A stretch of 64,000 nt of DNA from Galeopsis tetrahit (lineage: Eukaryota; Streptophyta; Magnoliopsida; Lamiales; Lamiaceae), in contig OY776129.1 in the NCBI GenBank assembly GCA_963675135.1, forward strand, positions 72,943,348 through 73,007,347, written 5' to 3'. The stretch's first letter is position 1. The number at the start of each line of letters is the position of its first letter. A program made the position numbers and the translations under genes. Of the stretch, positions 48,810-60,764 are shown in pieces. The notes beneath the pieces are model-generated. The model saw nothing but the letters and a program-made list of their open reading frames with translations, was not told the DNA's origin and did no database searches.

Positions 48810-49099
48810 CTCCCTCCGTCCCAGGATTTTGTGCATGGTTTGATCTACACGAAAATTAAGAAAATAGAATATAGTGATGGGTATGTTAGAATAAATGAGG
48901 GATATTATTGATAATTCATTGACTAAAGTGGGTGGAGATTTGACTAAGGTTATAAATTGAGTTAAGTTGTGGACCTAGGTAAAATAAATGAGGGGTAATA
49001 TTGGTAAAAATTATGTGAGTTATTTCCTTTTTTTTAGAGTATGCAAATAATGTTGGGACGCCCGTTAAGAAAAGTGTGCAAATAATTACGGCGGATGAG
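48810..49099. mobile_element. Stowaway-type MITE upstream of the ATL gene
   Basis: CTCCCTCCGTCCCAGGATTT at the left and 'aattacggcggatgag' at the right, with TA on each side (48808-48809, 49100-49101). The arms also match in 'ttttgtgcatggttt' versus 'aaaagtgtgcaaat'. It lies about 200 bp upstream of the ATL start codon. Confidence 0.85.
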
Positions 49100-49109
49100 T
49101 ATTTTTTTT

Positions 49110-51270
49110 CCTTTATGCTCTGGCTACGTTGAATTTAAATTTATGTGATTACGTCACTGATGTTGTATTATGCTTTTAGAGAATATTTAATAAAAAAAAA
49201 AGATTGTTGGAATGAGATACAAAATTTTCTTATATTTTATGCACATAAGTATATTTTTAGTGTTTCATTTCATAATATGCAGTAAAATAGAATATGAAAT
49301 GAAAGAGAGAAATTGGATCGTATTTTATGTGTCAATCATTGCTCATGAGCAATATGATGTAACAGGGAGATAAATTAAATACTCCGTAATATTTGGGTAA
49401 GAAATACCGTGAGATGTCAAAATTTTGATTTTAAATTTCAAAGCATCTCATACATTAGTTTTTTGAGATTATTATTAGATTAAGTAATTCATGTCTCTTC
49501 TTTATCATGATCTATCTGTCCTAAATAAATAAACAAAATAATATATGCGAGTAATATATATATGCTTGCTAATTTGTCAACGGTTTGTAGGTGCCCCGTT
49601 TGTCCTTTTACTTTACGTATGTTAGTTGTTGCATGATCATGTGAGTAACGTCTTTCTTGCAATAAAATTCTTTACCTTATTTTCTTTGTTGATATAATTA
49701 AATAACCAATTAATAATTAAAAAAAATAGATATTGAATTAAACTTCCTCCTGGCGCGGCCTGCCAACTGTGCACTGCACGATCTACGCAATTACTTTAAT
49801 ATTAGAAAATGGAGGGTATTATTAAATACATGTGGATAAATATTGATCGACTATAGTATTATATACGTGACACTAATTACAATGATTTTCATTAATTACA
49901 AAATCCAAATAGCATGTTACTTGCAACTAGCTTTTGCTGTCAGTTACAGAAAATTTCAAACTCATGAGGATTTTAGAATTTAATATCGGTTAATTTGGGA
50001 TTATATCGGGAAAATTGAGATAATTAATCTAATGGTTAATTTGATATACTGAGAGTGAGAGCATTTAACTATATATCACTCATCTAATTCCATGAACTGA
50101 GGCATATTTTGGAGTATATTGTAGTGTTTGCAAATTCAACTGGTTGGAACAAAATCACTTATTTTTAAAGTTGTTTCCTCACCGCTTTAACTTTTGAGAA
50201 GTGCTCCTAAACTGTTAGTAGAGTTTGCAAACACACTTATATCACATTGTCTTCAACATGGCGATCACTGCCAACAACAACAATATCACATCATCTACTG
50301 CCAACAACAACACCACCGCCTCGACAAAATAAGTTGAGTAGAAATAAAAAAATTCGAAAACACAAAAATTGGAGGAAAAAAAAAACAGTAAACCTCTATA
50401 AATAAACAGAATGTGGTGTTGCAGTGATTGTGGATGGTAATTGAGTGTGAAAAATAAACAGAACCGATGAGAAGAACAAATAGATATATAGATTGTAATG
50501 TGGATCACCAAGGAATTGATCGAGTGAAGAATGTGACAAAAAGGATCACAAATTCGTGATGAACAATAACTTCTCTAAAGAAAATGGACAACAAGTGGAC
50601 AAGCTTGAGGAGATTTTTTTTTAATGGATATACAACGTGTATTAGACTAGTTGTGGATTGTCAAGGGGTTGGACGGTTGCTTTGAATTTTCTAAATTTTC
50701 GATTTTTTGTTAATAAGTTGAGATGATTCATCAGATTTCATTTTTTTTTTTTTTTTTATGAAAGTTAAATACCTATCAGATTTCATTCATGAGACAGAGA
50801 AATGATATGCCACATACATTTTTTTAATAGATTTTCGACAAAATTAAACATATAAGTTGTGAAAATTTGGTAATTGAAGACAAAAATTGTTACCCTCTAA
50901 TATGACCAACAAAATTAACTACTCGTAATTTGATGAGCATGTTTTAAAATTGTTCCCTTAAATAAATTTAACCAATATACTAACATCAATAATATTTATT
51001 AGTTTTAGAGGACATAATGCTTTTTTCTTAATAATACTGATAGAAATAGTGCTCTGTTAAGAATAATACCTGGCTATTATTTTCTTTTTCTTTTTTTTGT
51101 GCAACACCTGTCTATGTTTGATGAACTTTAAACATATCAGTAACTTGATATTATAAATTTTTTACCTATTTTGAAATATAGAACAGTTGTGCATTTGGAT
51201 GTACATACACTCTTTTGCCTTAAGAGTAAAATAATGTTTCTTTGCCCCATAAAACTTAATGTTTTATCAT
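49110..51270. other. AT-rich spacer, no gene seen
   Basis: Long intergenic stretch. A minus-strand frame at 50242-50511 is low-complexity (CAACAA-derived) and not a gene. T-runs lie at 50740-50758. No transposon ends were recognised. Confidence 0.5.
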
Positions 51271-51279
51271 TAAATTATA

Positions 51280-51591
51280 CTCCTTTTCTTTGTACCTATA
51301 AAATTTAATGTTTTATCATTTTAAGCGTTTACACGTTTTTTTAAGTCGTAATTTCACATTTATTAACGACTATACTTACTTTTACACGATAGTTAAATAA
51401 TTTCACTATCATAATATTCACAAAGTTACATAAAATATCATTATTTTTTGGTTCACACATACACACTAGTCAACAATTTTATTTACTTTATATATAAAAG
51501 TTTACACAAATATCTTTCAAAACTCTACTTATTATTACACTTTTTAATATGTGTGTCCACCTACGTATAAAGTTATTGTAGGATGAGGGAG
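51280..51591. mobile_element. Stowaway-like MITE upstream of the Expp1-type gene
   Basis: Left CTCCTTTTCTTTGTACCTAT and right GTAGGATGAGGGAG, flanked by TA (51278-51279, 51592-51593). The ends are diverged from the Stowaway consensus. The word 'aatgttttatcatt' occurs both inside and just outside the left end, so the left border is uncertain. Confidence 0.55.
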
Positions 51592-51899
51592 TATTATTTT
51601 AAAGTACAGGGTTTTTTGAGTCGAAGTGCCAAAACTTAAAAAGTTGAGGGAGCTACAAACAAAAATTATATAGTAGGTGGTAAAATTGTTCTATTTTAAA
51701 ATTTGGGGTATGAATTATAATGCTTTACATAGTTCAGGGACCAAACTGATACTCTACCTTTAATTTTTAAAAGTGGAAGAATCTCTCACAATTCACCCAC
51801 AACAGTCAACACAGTCCCGAAAAAAGAAACCCAAATTATCAACCAAACCCAGCAAAATCACAGCTAAGCTATCATTTCAAGCATTCACCAAGCCAAAAA

Positions 51900-54800
51900 A
51901 TGGCGATCCAGAGCCAATTGCCAGCTCTGCTCATTGTTTTCTTCAGCGTAATCTCCTTGGGAGAATCTAGAAGCGACACGAACAAAGTGTTCTCGCCGTG
52001 CGGCGACGCCAGGGTGCAAAAGTCCGATGGATTCACCTTCGGAATCGCATTCGGCGCGAGAACAGCCTTCTTCTTCAATAACACCGTTGAGCTATCTCCG
52101 TGCGATCGCCGCCTCTCGCTCTCGGGCAACTCGCAGGTTGCCGTTTTCCGCCCTAAAGTGGACGAGATCTCGCTCCTTACCATCAACAACTCCAACTTCC
52201 AACCGGTACTATTACGTTCTTAAACTATATGCTTTAGATATGTAATTGATGACTTACGCCAATTATTACGTTATTTCTATTCTATTTTTGGAATTTACGG
52301 TTTTCCTTTCATTGTTAGATCTTTTGGATTTGTCCTGAGTACTACTCCGTATTAACTTTTCGGTTTTGGACAGAAATTGGTATTTATTTATCTTTTTGTT
52401 TCTTGCAACTGTGTCTCACTTGATTAGTGTTTGGGGGATGGTGAGCACTGAGCAAACAATGGGGATTGCTAGATTAATTAGTATTTGTATGTCAAATTGT
52501 CAATGTCTTCATCATTTGAAGAGCTGGACTGATTAGGAAGCAAAACTGACCATCATTTTGCTGAATTTTTTTCCATATAGAATCAGAAATGCTAATCACA
52601 CATGCATTCCTTAGGATGTAACTTTGGGATTGTGCAAGTGCCTGCCTTATGTTTTTCAGTATTAAGGGGTGAATTTATAAGAATAGACCTGAACATTGAG
52701 AGGGAGATACCTTCAGTACCGAATCTAGGTTCTCTTTTCAAGATCCCCTCAATAAGGACCACCTATATCATCATCTGAGCAAACTTTTTTTTTATTTCTC
52801 TTTTGATTTTATCCTCATTCATTGATCTTGTCTGAAAGTTTGAGAATTTAATCTTAAATAGCTTATTATTGATTCCAATTAAATGGTTTTCACATTGTTT
52901 TTATCCTGAAGCTTCGGATTATATTGGTGAAGTAAAACTCCAGATTTATTTCCTGAAACAATTAGCTATTGAAATCTGAAGTTTTCCTTCTCACACAAAG
53001 AATCAGTACATTGCTCTTTTCATTGTCACGCTTTCATATTGGCATATTGCTATTGGGGCTAAGACCAACATCTAGTTTTGACACACAGTTGTCTGCATGA
53101 CATAGGGAGAAAAAGGTTCCACACTACACTGCTGAAGAAGTTGTCTGCTAGTACTTAGTTTTGAACACATTCTTGTGATTTTCAACCTGTCTCAGTGGAT
53201 GGTCAAGCAACTAAGTAGTTTATCTAATCAAAGTTGTCCTCTATTATCACTCATTTTTGTTGTAACATGAACTGTGAATTCATTGGTTCATATTATCATA
53301 CAGGGATCAACCTAACCTCATAAATTGATTTTCAACCTGTCTCAGTGGATGGTTGAGCAACTCAGTAGTTTATCTAATTAAAGTTAATTTTAGCGGTCCT
53401 CTATTATCACTCATTTTTGTTGTAGCATGACTTGAGAAATTCATTGATTCATATTATCATACAGGGATCAACCTAACCTCATAAAGCACTCCAACTATTT
53501 CAATCTATCATGTCTACTTATTTTCATGTCCTCCACTCGGCTTTCTGTTTGCAGTTCTTTACATGACTATGCAGCGCAATTTGTGTTCCGTATAATTAAG
53601 TTGTTTCAGTGGTTTATAAGGACTTGTTTACCTATGGAATGACTATATGCTCCTTCTTTATATTAACCCCATTGTATTTAGAAGCTTAAGTTTAGTTCCA
53701 ATACTTTAGGTTCTTGAATTTATGAAGGTTGAGACTTGAGATTTAATTGGGTTCTATTTGGTTGTAATAAGGATTGTATGTATTTGAACTGGTGATGAAT
53801 GTCTTTGGTGGGCCTACTTGGGTGCTTCTAAGGTTCAAATCTGAAAGATAGCAGTTAGAGGACTTTTGTTCTGCAATTGCATATTATGCTTGTCTATGTA
53901 TAGAAGATTTCCTTGACCACACTAAAGGTGCACCTACACCCAAAAACTAATTGGGTACTTCTGAGGTTTAAATCTGAAAGATTGGCAGTCAGGAGGCTTG
54001 TGTTCTCAACTGCATGTTATGCTTGTCTCTTATACAAGATTTCCTTGACCACCCTAACAGTACACCTACACCTAAAACTATTGTCTTAGGTAGCTGCATT
54101 TTACCGTTTCTATATATTGTATTAATTCTATGATCGTAATCAAATGAGTAAATACATTTAGTCTAAAATTCCCTTTCCACCATTTGTATTAACTTTGCAT
54201 AATCTAGTAGGACATTTATTAATTAGGTTTCTGAATAGATTAAATGTATATATCGATCTAGTTGGACGTTTTACTGCAACGCAGAATATTAACAAATAAA
54301 CTTCATTTTGAGACGAATGTACTGGAAAAATCACAAAGGTCAAGGACCAGTCCTCAATTAAGGTGCAGCAGTACATCTTTCATTTGAAAGCAAGGCCAGG
54401 ATCGCGTCTCACTTAAATTTGTGAAACTCCTGTTTTCTGGTAAAATGGCACATGGGTATTATTATTTAATGAAACTCGCGAAATATTCAGGACATACTTA
54501 ACACCATAGCTTGTTTTCCTTTGCACTAGTTCCATAGTGCAATTTTTAATCTCTTAAATTATTTTGGTTCCATCATGACCAGGATTCTGTAGGAGGTTAT
54601 ATGGTCGCATTTGCTGGACGAAAATATGCTGCAAGGTCCATTCCTGCTTTTGTTGCAAACAGTACATTCATTGTCACCAGTTTTACTCTGGTAAGAATCT
54701 CACCTTACTATCCTAACCTTCCCTTTTAATTGTATCCATTTCCATGTTTATCTGGATTATCGTTATTATGATCCAGGTTCAAGAATTTCAAAAGGGAAGA

Positions 54801-55088
54801 CTTCAAAATTTGTACTGGAAAAGAGATGGATGTGCTCAATGCTCGCAGAAGTCAAACTTCGTTTGCCTTAATAATCAAGACTGTGCCATCAGAACTAGCA
54901 ACTGCAAAACCAGAGGGGGGTCTGTAGATTGTAGCATCGGGATACAACTAGCGTTTTCAGGTACAGATAAGCACGAATCGGTTTTCAACTCCTGGTATGA
55001 GGTTAAGAACCTTCGTCAATACTCTCTCTTTAATCTCTATTCCAATGTCAGAGACTCTCTCACTAGTCAATACAACAGTTTCTTCTAA
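51900..55088 (+). CDS. Secreted plant protein of the Expp1 type, function unknown
   Basis: Three exons: 51900-52205, 54583-54690, 54777-55088, GT-AG borders, 241 aa. Residues 1-22 form a signal peptide (hydrophobic ALLIVFFSVISLG, then ES/RS), so the product enters the secretory pathway. The mature part has several N-glycosylation sequons (FFNNTVELS, NNSNF, ANSTF). Cysteines include the cluster GCAQCSQKSNFVCLNNQDC in exon 3, suggesting a disulfide-bonded extracellular or vacuolar domain. I recall homologues annotated 'Expp1 protein' in Arabidopsis (At3g44150 type) but know no activity. The start is the first Met in a fair context and directly precedes the signal peptide; an alternative upstream frame (51773) overlaps out of frame. 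Intron 1 is 2.4 kb and holds two tandem duplications. Confidence 0.85.
53177..53485. repeat. Intronic tandem duplication, 150-bp period
   Basis: 'gattttcaacctgtctcagt' starts at 53177 and again at 53327. Both copies run through 'tcctctattatcactcattt' to 'catacagggatcaacctaac', with a ~14-bp insertion in the second. It lies within intron 1 of the Expp1-type gene. Confidence 0.85.
53818..54080. repeat. Second intronic tandem duplication, 133-bp period
   Basis: 'ttgggtgcttctaaggtt' at 53818 and 'ttgggtacttctgaggtt' at 53951. Each is followed by 'aaatctgaaagat', 'tgcttgtct' and 'gatttccttgaccac'. It is more diverged than the first duplication and therefore older. Same intron. Confidence 0.85.
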
Positions 55089-55864
55089 CTGTATCTTTAT
55101 GCTTCATGTGCCAGTAGATTTCATCTTGTTGTTACTCTACGGTTGAGTTGAGTGTGTTGAGCAAACTTGACAGTTCTTGATTTTCCTCCCTGATCTTGGT
55201 TTGTAAATTTAAATTTCTTAAGCTAGTATTTGTCATCTTAATGTCGATTTGGTAATTATTCTTTTGATGTACAGTGATATTTCTTTTAGTTTTAATCATG
55301 GGAGTGTATTTTGAAGCAACCTTCATTCTTAATTGTACTTCATAGCTTTGTTTAAGGAAACAGTGGACACATATGTTTTTCCTGACGAATATGCATGTTC
55401 AACTTACTACTTACTAGTGTCTTCTATTGATGTTACTCTTGATGGTGAAGATGTTGTTGACAAAATTAACTTTGATTTGGTCATATGGGTTTATCACTTT
55501 CGAATATATCTGATTAGTTCACATTTCTTTATCACTCACTGCAGTTTAAACGAAGTAACCATAATTAGGATTCTGAGAACCTTCGCATTAGATAAGAAAA
55601 TATTAAAATTAAAAGGTCATAATCAATCCAAACTGATGAAAGTGCAGGCCCCTTGATGATGTAATACACACACAATCTAATAGAGGATGTTGTTTAACTA
55701 ATGTCATGTTATGTTTTGAATAGCTGCGTTTCCTATAATGTCATGGAATTAATAAGATTATGAGCTTATAAATTAGCTTCGAATTGAGGGTTTGAATTTC
55801 TTGTGATAGAAATCGAGACGTCAATGAGCATCAACTTCAAGTCCAAAATAGTGGAGTAGTATGT
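55089..55864. other. 3' region of the Expp1-type gene, then spacer
   Basis: Probable 3' UTR followed by AT-rich DNA. Open frames at 55132-55326 (-) and 55333-55656 (+) have no recognisable content. Confidence 0.45.
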
Positions 55865-56405
55865 CGTGGGGTATATACCCCTCCAGCTTTGTTTAATGCA
55901 CTTCCCTTTTACATTTATTAATTAAATATTTTAATGTAAAATACTATATTTATCCTTTTAATAAAATATTATAGATACATGCACCCTCCTCTTAAAACCC
56001 TAACCCTAATTTTGCAGCCCACTCCTCCGGCAGCCACCATTACCTCTGGCGGCTACAACCACCTTCGCTGACAGCTATAAAAAAAAAATAGAAATTCAAT
56101 AACAAAACACAACAAAACTTAGAAATAAACTCCCACTAGTCCATAAAATTTAACAAAACTCAACAATAAACTCTAAACCAAAAACTTAGAAATTCAACCA
56201 AAACAAAATTTATTTTCATCAAATCAAAGTCGACCAAAAACACTCTCATTGACACTGATTTATCGATAAAATACATTCTCATCGACTCTGATTTATCGAC
56301 CAAAAATACACCAATCGGTAACACATCGTCGAAAATTTCATATGTGTTTTGAGGGGTGTATCAGGGTCGTGCATTAAACAAAGCTGGAGGGGTATATACC
56401 CCACG
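55865..56405. mobile_element. DNA transposon with perfect 37-bp inverted repeats
   Basis: CGTGGGGTATATACCCCTCC (55865 onward) continues AGCTTTGTTTAATGCAC, and the exact complement ends the element at 56369-56405. The 541-bp interior has an 'aaccctaaccctaattttgc' piece, a short GC-rich patch and repeated 'atcgac'/'tttatcga' words. Perfect ends imply recent mobility, but no target duplication of 2-9 bp is visible, so the superfamily is unassigned. Confidence 0.8.
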
Positions 56406-57307
56406 CCAATAATTATTCATCAATTCTTTTAAAAGAAAATAAATAAATTAACAAAGAAGCCTAAAATCATCTTTTTGCGTGATTGGATAACAGTCACTGT
56501 CGTAGGAGTTGGGACCGGTGGAATGGTTGCAGTAGGAGTGCATCTCACGCTCAGTAAACATTGTAGTACGATTTATAGATTAAGAGGCCAATTCCAATTT
56601 AACCTATACGCCATGCAACGCTAGACATTGAAATTCATTTTCAATTTAAAAAATAAATCAAAATCCAAATTATATCCTAAGTAAAATATTTAATTTGGGC
56701 TTTTCTCACTATCAAAAAAAAAAAAGGGTTTGATTATGATATTTCCCATTCAATAATGCCAGCTTAACTCTGCATGGCCTGATGATTATTACAAGCATGT
56801 GCAGAAATTATACATTAGTGTTATAATCATTGTGAACATTTTTATTAGTTTGGATGAGCCCCAATGCAATGTGAACATATTTAAAGAAAAAGAATCCGAA
56901 AAAGGCGTGGTCCCGAAACGCTTTTATGTGGTGTTAAATAACTCCTTTACCCCATTGCTTTCGTTTTTTGCTATTACCAGGAAAAACACCCACTTGCCGG
57001 CGGGCTCTTCAATAAAAATCGTCTGGTTAAAAAGTCTTAAATTATATATATGCCCTTGTAGGTTGGGAATGGCTGATCTGTTTCCTTATTATTATTACCT
57101 TCTACCCGGGTAAATACATTTTTTTGGTTTCTTGGTTTTATCGGTTTTATTTTTATATTCTGACATTAAAATTTTCAGATGATTAATTTTAAAATTGAAC
57201 AATTTAAAAGAAAAAATAAAATGTATTTTTTGTTCATATAAAGTGTATGTATTGTATTTTCAATATTTTTTAAAACTTGTGCAAAATGATTGAATTTAGT
57301 GTAAATA
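56406..57307. other. Spacer, no gene seen
   Basis: AT-rich, A-run at 56717-56727. A plus frame at 56799-57113 has no recognisable domain. Confidence 0.45.
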
Positions 57308-57577
57308 CCTCCGTCCCCCTATAAATTTTCCACTTTCCTTTTATGGATGTCCCACAATAAGTTTTCCATTTCATATTTTTCCATTTTTGGCATATGATTT
57401 TTTCTCTCTCAATCACATCACTTACACTTTATCTATTATTTTATCATATTTTATCTCACACTCATCTATTATTTTCTCTCTCACCATCACATCACTTGTA
57501 CTACATCTATTATTTAATCATATTTCTTAATCAAAACAACCAAAAGAAAGGGAAAACTTATATCGGGACGGAAGGAG
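57308..57577. mobile_element. Stowaway-type MITE
   Basis: CCTCCGTCCCCCTATAAATT on the left and 'tatcgggacggaaggag' on the right, with TA duplication (57306-57307, 57578-57579). The arms extend through 'ttttccactttccttt' versus 'aaagaaagggaaaact'. Interior 'tcacatcact' and 'catctattatttt' words mark the same family as the 26-kb copy. Confidence 0.88.
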
Positions 57578-57798
57578 TAGAATTTATGAAGAAGTTTTTT
57601 TTTTTTTTTTTTGTAAACAATTGTAAAATTAACGAATAAAATAAGTGTGTAGAAAATTGTGGTACGGAAGAAGTATATATTTAGCCCTTTTGAATATAGT
57701 ATTTGTTCATTTGACCATTATAATCTTATAGTATTGTATTTATTCAAATATAGAGAAAATATATTTTTATGTCTCTTAAACGGTAAGAATTTTGATTT

Positions 57799-58853
57799 GT
57801 CAAAGTCTAGTATGGACTCGAGCTCGAGCGCATACATGCACTCCACGTGGCTTTTTTTTTTTTTTTTAAATATAAATGTAAAACCAATTAACCTTTATTT
57901 TCGCATCTTTTCTCTCTCTTTTTTTTATTAAAAAAATAAATCCTTTATTTTTATTTTTTTTGCCCCTTTTCATTTTTTTTTGTTAATTAAAAAAATAGAT
58001 TGAAAGAGGGAGGTTTGAAGTTTGAACCATTTTAAAAAAGCTTAACACAATATTACTAAAAAAAAAAATATAAGTCGATATAACAGAAAAGTGCAACACA
58101 ATATTTACTAAAATTATAAGTTAGTATAATTAAAAAGTGAAACATAATTTTTAGAAACGTGCAAAAGTGTAAGTCATTATAACTAAAAAGTGCAACACAA
58201 TATTAATGAAAAGTGTAAGTCACTATAACTGAAAAGTGTAAGTTTCTATAACTTAAAAGTGCAACACAATATTATTAAAAAGTGCAAGTTAGTATAACTG
58301 AAAAATACAACACAATACTAAGGAAAAGTGTAAGTCATTATAACTAAAACGTGTAACACAGTATTAATGAAAAGTGTAAGTCACTATAACTGAAAAGTGT
58401 AAGTTTCCATAACTGAAAAGTGCAACACAATATTATTAAAAAGTGCAAGTGAGTACAATTAAAAAATACAACACAATATTAATGAAAAGTGTAAATCATT
58501 ATAACTGAAAAATGCAACACAATATTACTAAAAAGTGATTGTAACTAAAAAAATGTAAAAAACTACACATATTTTTGTTGATTACACGTTTATTTATTAT
58601 TAATGTTACCCCTTTCATTAATTACTATTTGTACTTTTATCATTGAAAAAAACATTTGTAAAAAAATAAATAAGTGTAAAAATAGAATAATAATAAAAAA
58701 AAGAATAGTATTAAATTTGATTATGTAAATAATTAAATAAATTAAAAAGAAATAAATTTAATTTAATTTAACCAATAAAAAGAAAGAAAGAAAAAAAAAG
58801 AATGGTGACTTGTCACTCGAGTGTATACACTCGAGTGCACAGGAGAGTGACCC
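57799..58853. mobile_element. Mutator-type element filled with tandem repeats
   Basis: Flanked by the perfect 9-bp repeat TTTTGATTT (57790-57798 and 58854-58862). The left end, GTCAAAGTCTAGTATGGACT, shares AAAGTCTAGTATG with the 16.1-kb MITE. The right end carries a CACTCGAGTG-TATA-CACTCGAGTG palindrome and GTCACTC. The middle (58040-58560) is a tandem array of 'aagtgcaacacaatatta' and 'gaaaagtgtaagtcactata' units. No coding sequence. Confidence 0.85.
58040..58560. repeat. Tandem array with ~46-bp unit and ~167-bp higher-order period
   Basis: Units combine 'aaaagtgcaacacaatatta' and 'aaaagtgtaagtcactataact'. A larger block with the variant 'aagtgtaagtttc.ataact' recurs with a period near 167 bp (about 58190 and 58357). 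Short versions of the same words occupy the 16.1-kb MITE. Confidence 0.8.
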
Positions 58854-58862
58854 TTTTGATTT

Positions 58863-60054
58863 TTGTTCAATTAAGTTTTTCGACTTTAAGAATAATCTTC
58901 TATATTTATAAAACACAATATTTTAGTCATTTTATCGGTAATCATAAATTATTTGTTGTCTGAATTAAAGTTTGAACATTTATTAATGAGTATTGTCACT
59001 ACTTGAGTCTTCTGTACTATTAAAATCTTTATCGTTGTTTAATATATCATCACCCTAAATCAAATGGATTACCTTTAAATTTTGATTACTGAGCGTAAAG
59101 TTTTGTAAATATAGATGACTAATTTTAACGCTAAAAATTTAGTGGGCCAAAGTAAAAGGGATACAATTTAAAGGAAAGAAAATGTATTTCCCTAAATATC
59201 CAGGAGCATTTGACCATTTAACTTTAATGTAATTTTTATTCAAATAAGAGATAAATGACACTGATACTCTTTTAATGAATTAATAACTCCAAACGCGTTA
59301 TAAAGTTCTCCTAAAATACATCCATTATTTTTTTTTTGATAATATGGAAATATATACCCTTTTCATTTAAAAAAATTAAATTGTTTATCAACATTCAAAA
59401 TTCAAAATACTCTCAAATTTATGGTGGGCATAACTTCCCCACCCCACCCACTCCATTCAAAATTCAAAATACTCTCAATATTTAAATATATATGTTTGAA
59501 TTTGAAATTATTTTAGTATGTTCATGATATTTTAGTATATGTCTTGAATTAAAATTATGTAATAATTTTATAATAATATTAATTTTATTTAATTGAATTA
59601 AAAAAATCAACCAAACGAAAATAATGACGAATTATCTTATTCGTTCCAAAATATCCATTTGATTTAATATGTTCTGATCAATTTTTTTAAACTATTGCAA
59701 AAATATTAGAGCTATTTACCTTTTTTTTTTTTTTAAAATGAATGTGAATATATAAGTATTTAATTTTTGTTTTATGAAATGAGTCGAAATAATTGTTTCC
59801 TTCAAATTTTATGCCAAAAATAACAAACTTAGTCATTCTATCTCAAGTGTCCTTTTCATGTAAATTGAAACCAAATATTTTACACATTAAATAAGAATCT
59901 CTTCATAAAAAGAAACATTTTAAATTATTAATTAAAGGGAACGGAATTTTAGTGGTGGCGCCGGCGCTTGAGAACGGATGAGATTTTTATCTAATTTAAA
60001 ATTGAAGGACAAAAATATCATTTTTACAAAATTAAGTTGATTTTTTTGGCAAGC
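58863..60054. other. AT-rich spacer before MYOB
   Basis: Low-complexity intergenic DNA. 'attcaaaattcaaaatactctca' occurs twice near 59392 and 59456. No gene is seen. The proximal part should contain the MYOB promoter. Confidence 0.45.
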
Positions 60055-60253
60055 CCGCCCATTCCAAACACACCTCGTGTTCTCTCTCCATAGCTGCCAC
60101 TTTCTCTCTCTAAAAAGTAACCAACATAACAACTACTCTTCGGCCTTTCTCTCTCTACCGATTTCACGATTATCGAAGCAGACGAGAAACTAAACAAACA
60201 GATTCTGGAAAACCGAATAAACAACGCCTAGGATTTCGAATTCCTCCTTTCAG
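60055..60253 (+). other. Probable 5' UTR exon of the myosin-binding protein gene
   Basis: A CT-rich leader-like stretch with TCTCTC runs ends at CAG/GTATTG (donor at 60254). No ATG-led frame continues into it, so a leader intron between here and the coding exon (start 60765) is likely, as often in this family. The acceptor was not fixed. Confidence 0.45.
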
Positions 60254-60764
60254 GTATTGATTTTCTCTTTAACCCAATCTGCAATATCACCAGGGATTTT
60301 GTTGACCTATTCAAAATTAGCAGCAACTTTCAAAATATTTGGTATAATTTATTCGAATCGACAATGAAACACATTTTATCGGGAGAATTCCAGCTCTGTT
60401 CTGGTGCCTTGCTGCTAGGTAACTGAAATACACATGCATACACGTAATACTTGAAATGTTTATCTAGTTGTGCGTTATATATGTGAAAATTATTTGTATA
60501 GATTCGAAGTTTATGTGTTTATCTGGATCTCCTTTTTGTAGGGAATATTTGGAGGTAATGATTCATCCGAAACCGTAAATGTTATTTCTTCCAGATTGAG
60601 AAAATAAAGGGGAATTTATGTATTATCCGAAGGAAATCTTCTTTTAGTATTAACCGAGGTAGGAATCGGCATCTCGATTTGTTTGAGTTAATACGCAAAC
60701 ATAATTGGAAAACCTTGTCATAATCTGGTGTGATTGAGGGGGGTTTTTAGACCTCTATTGGTCA

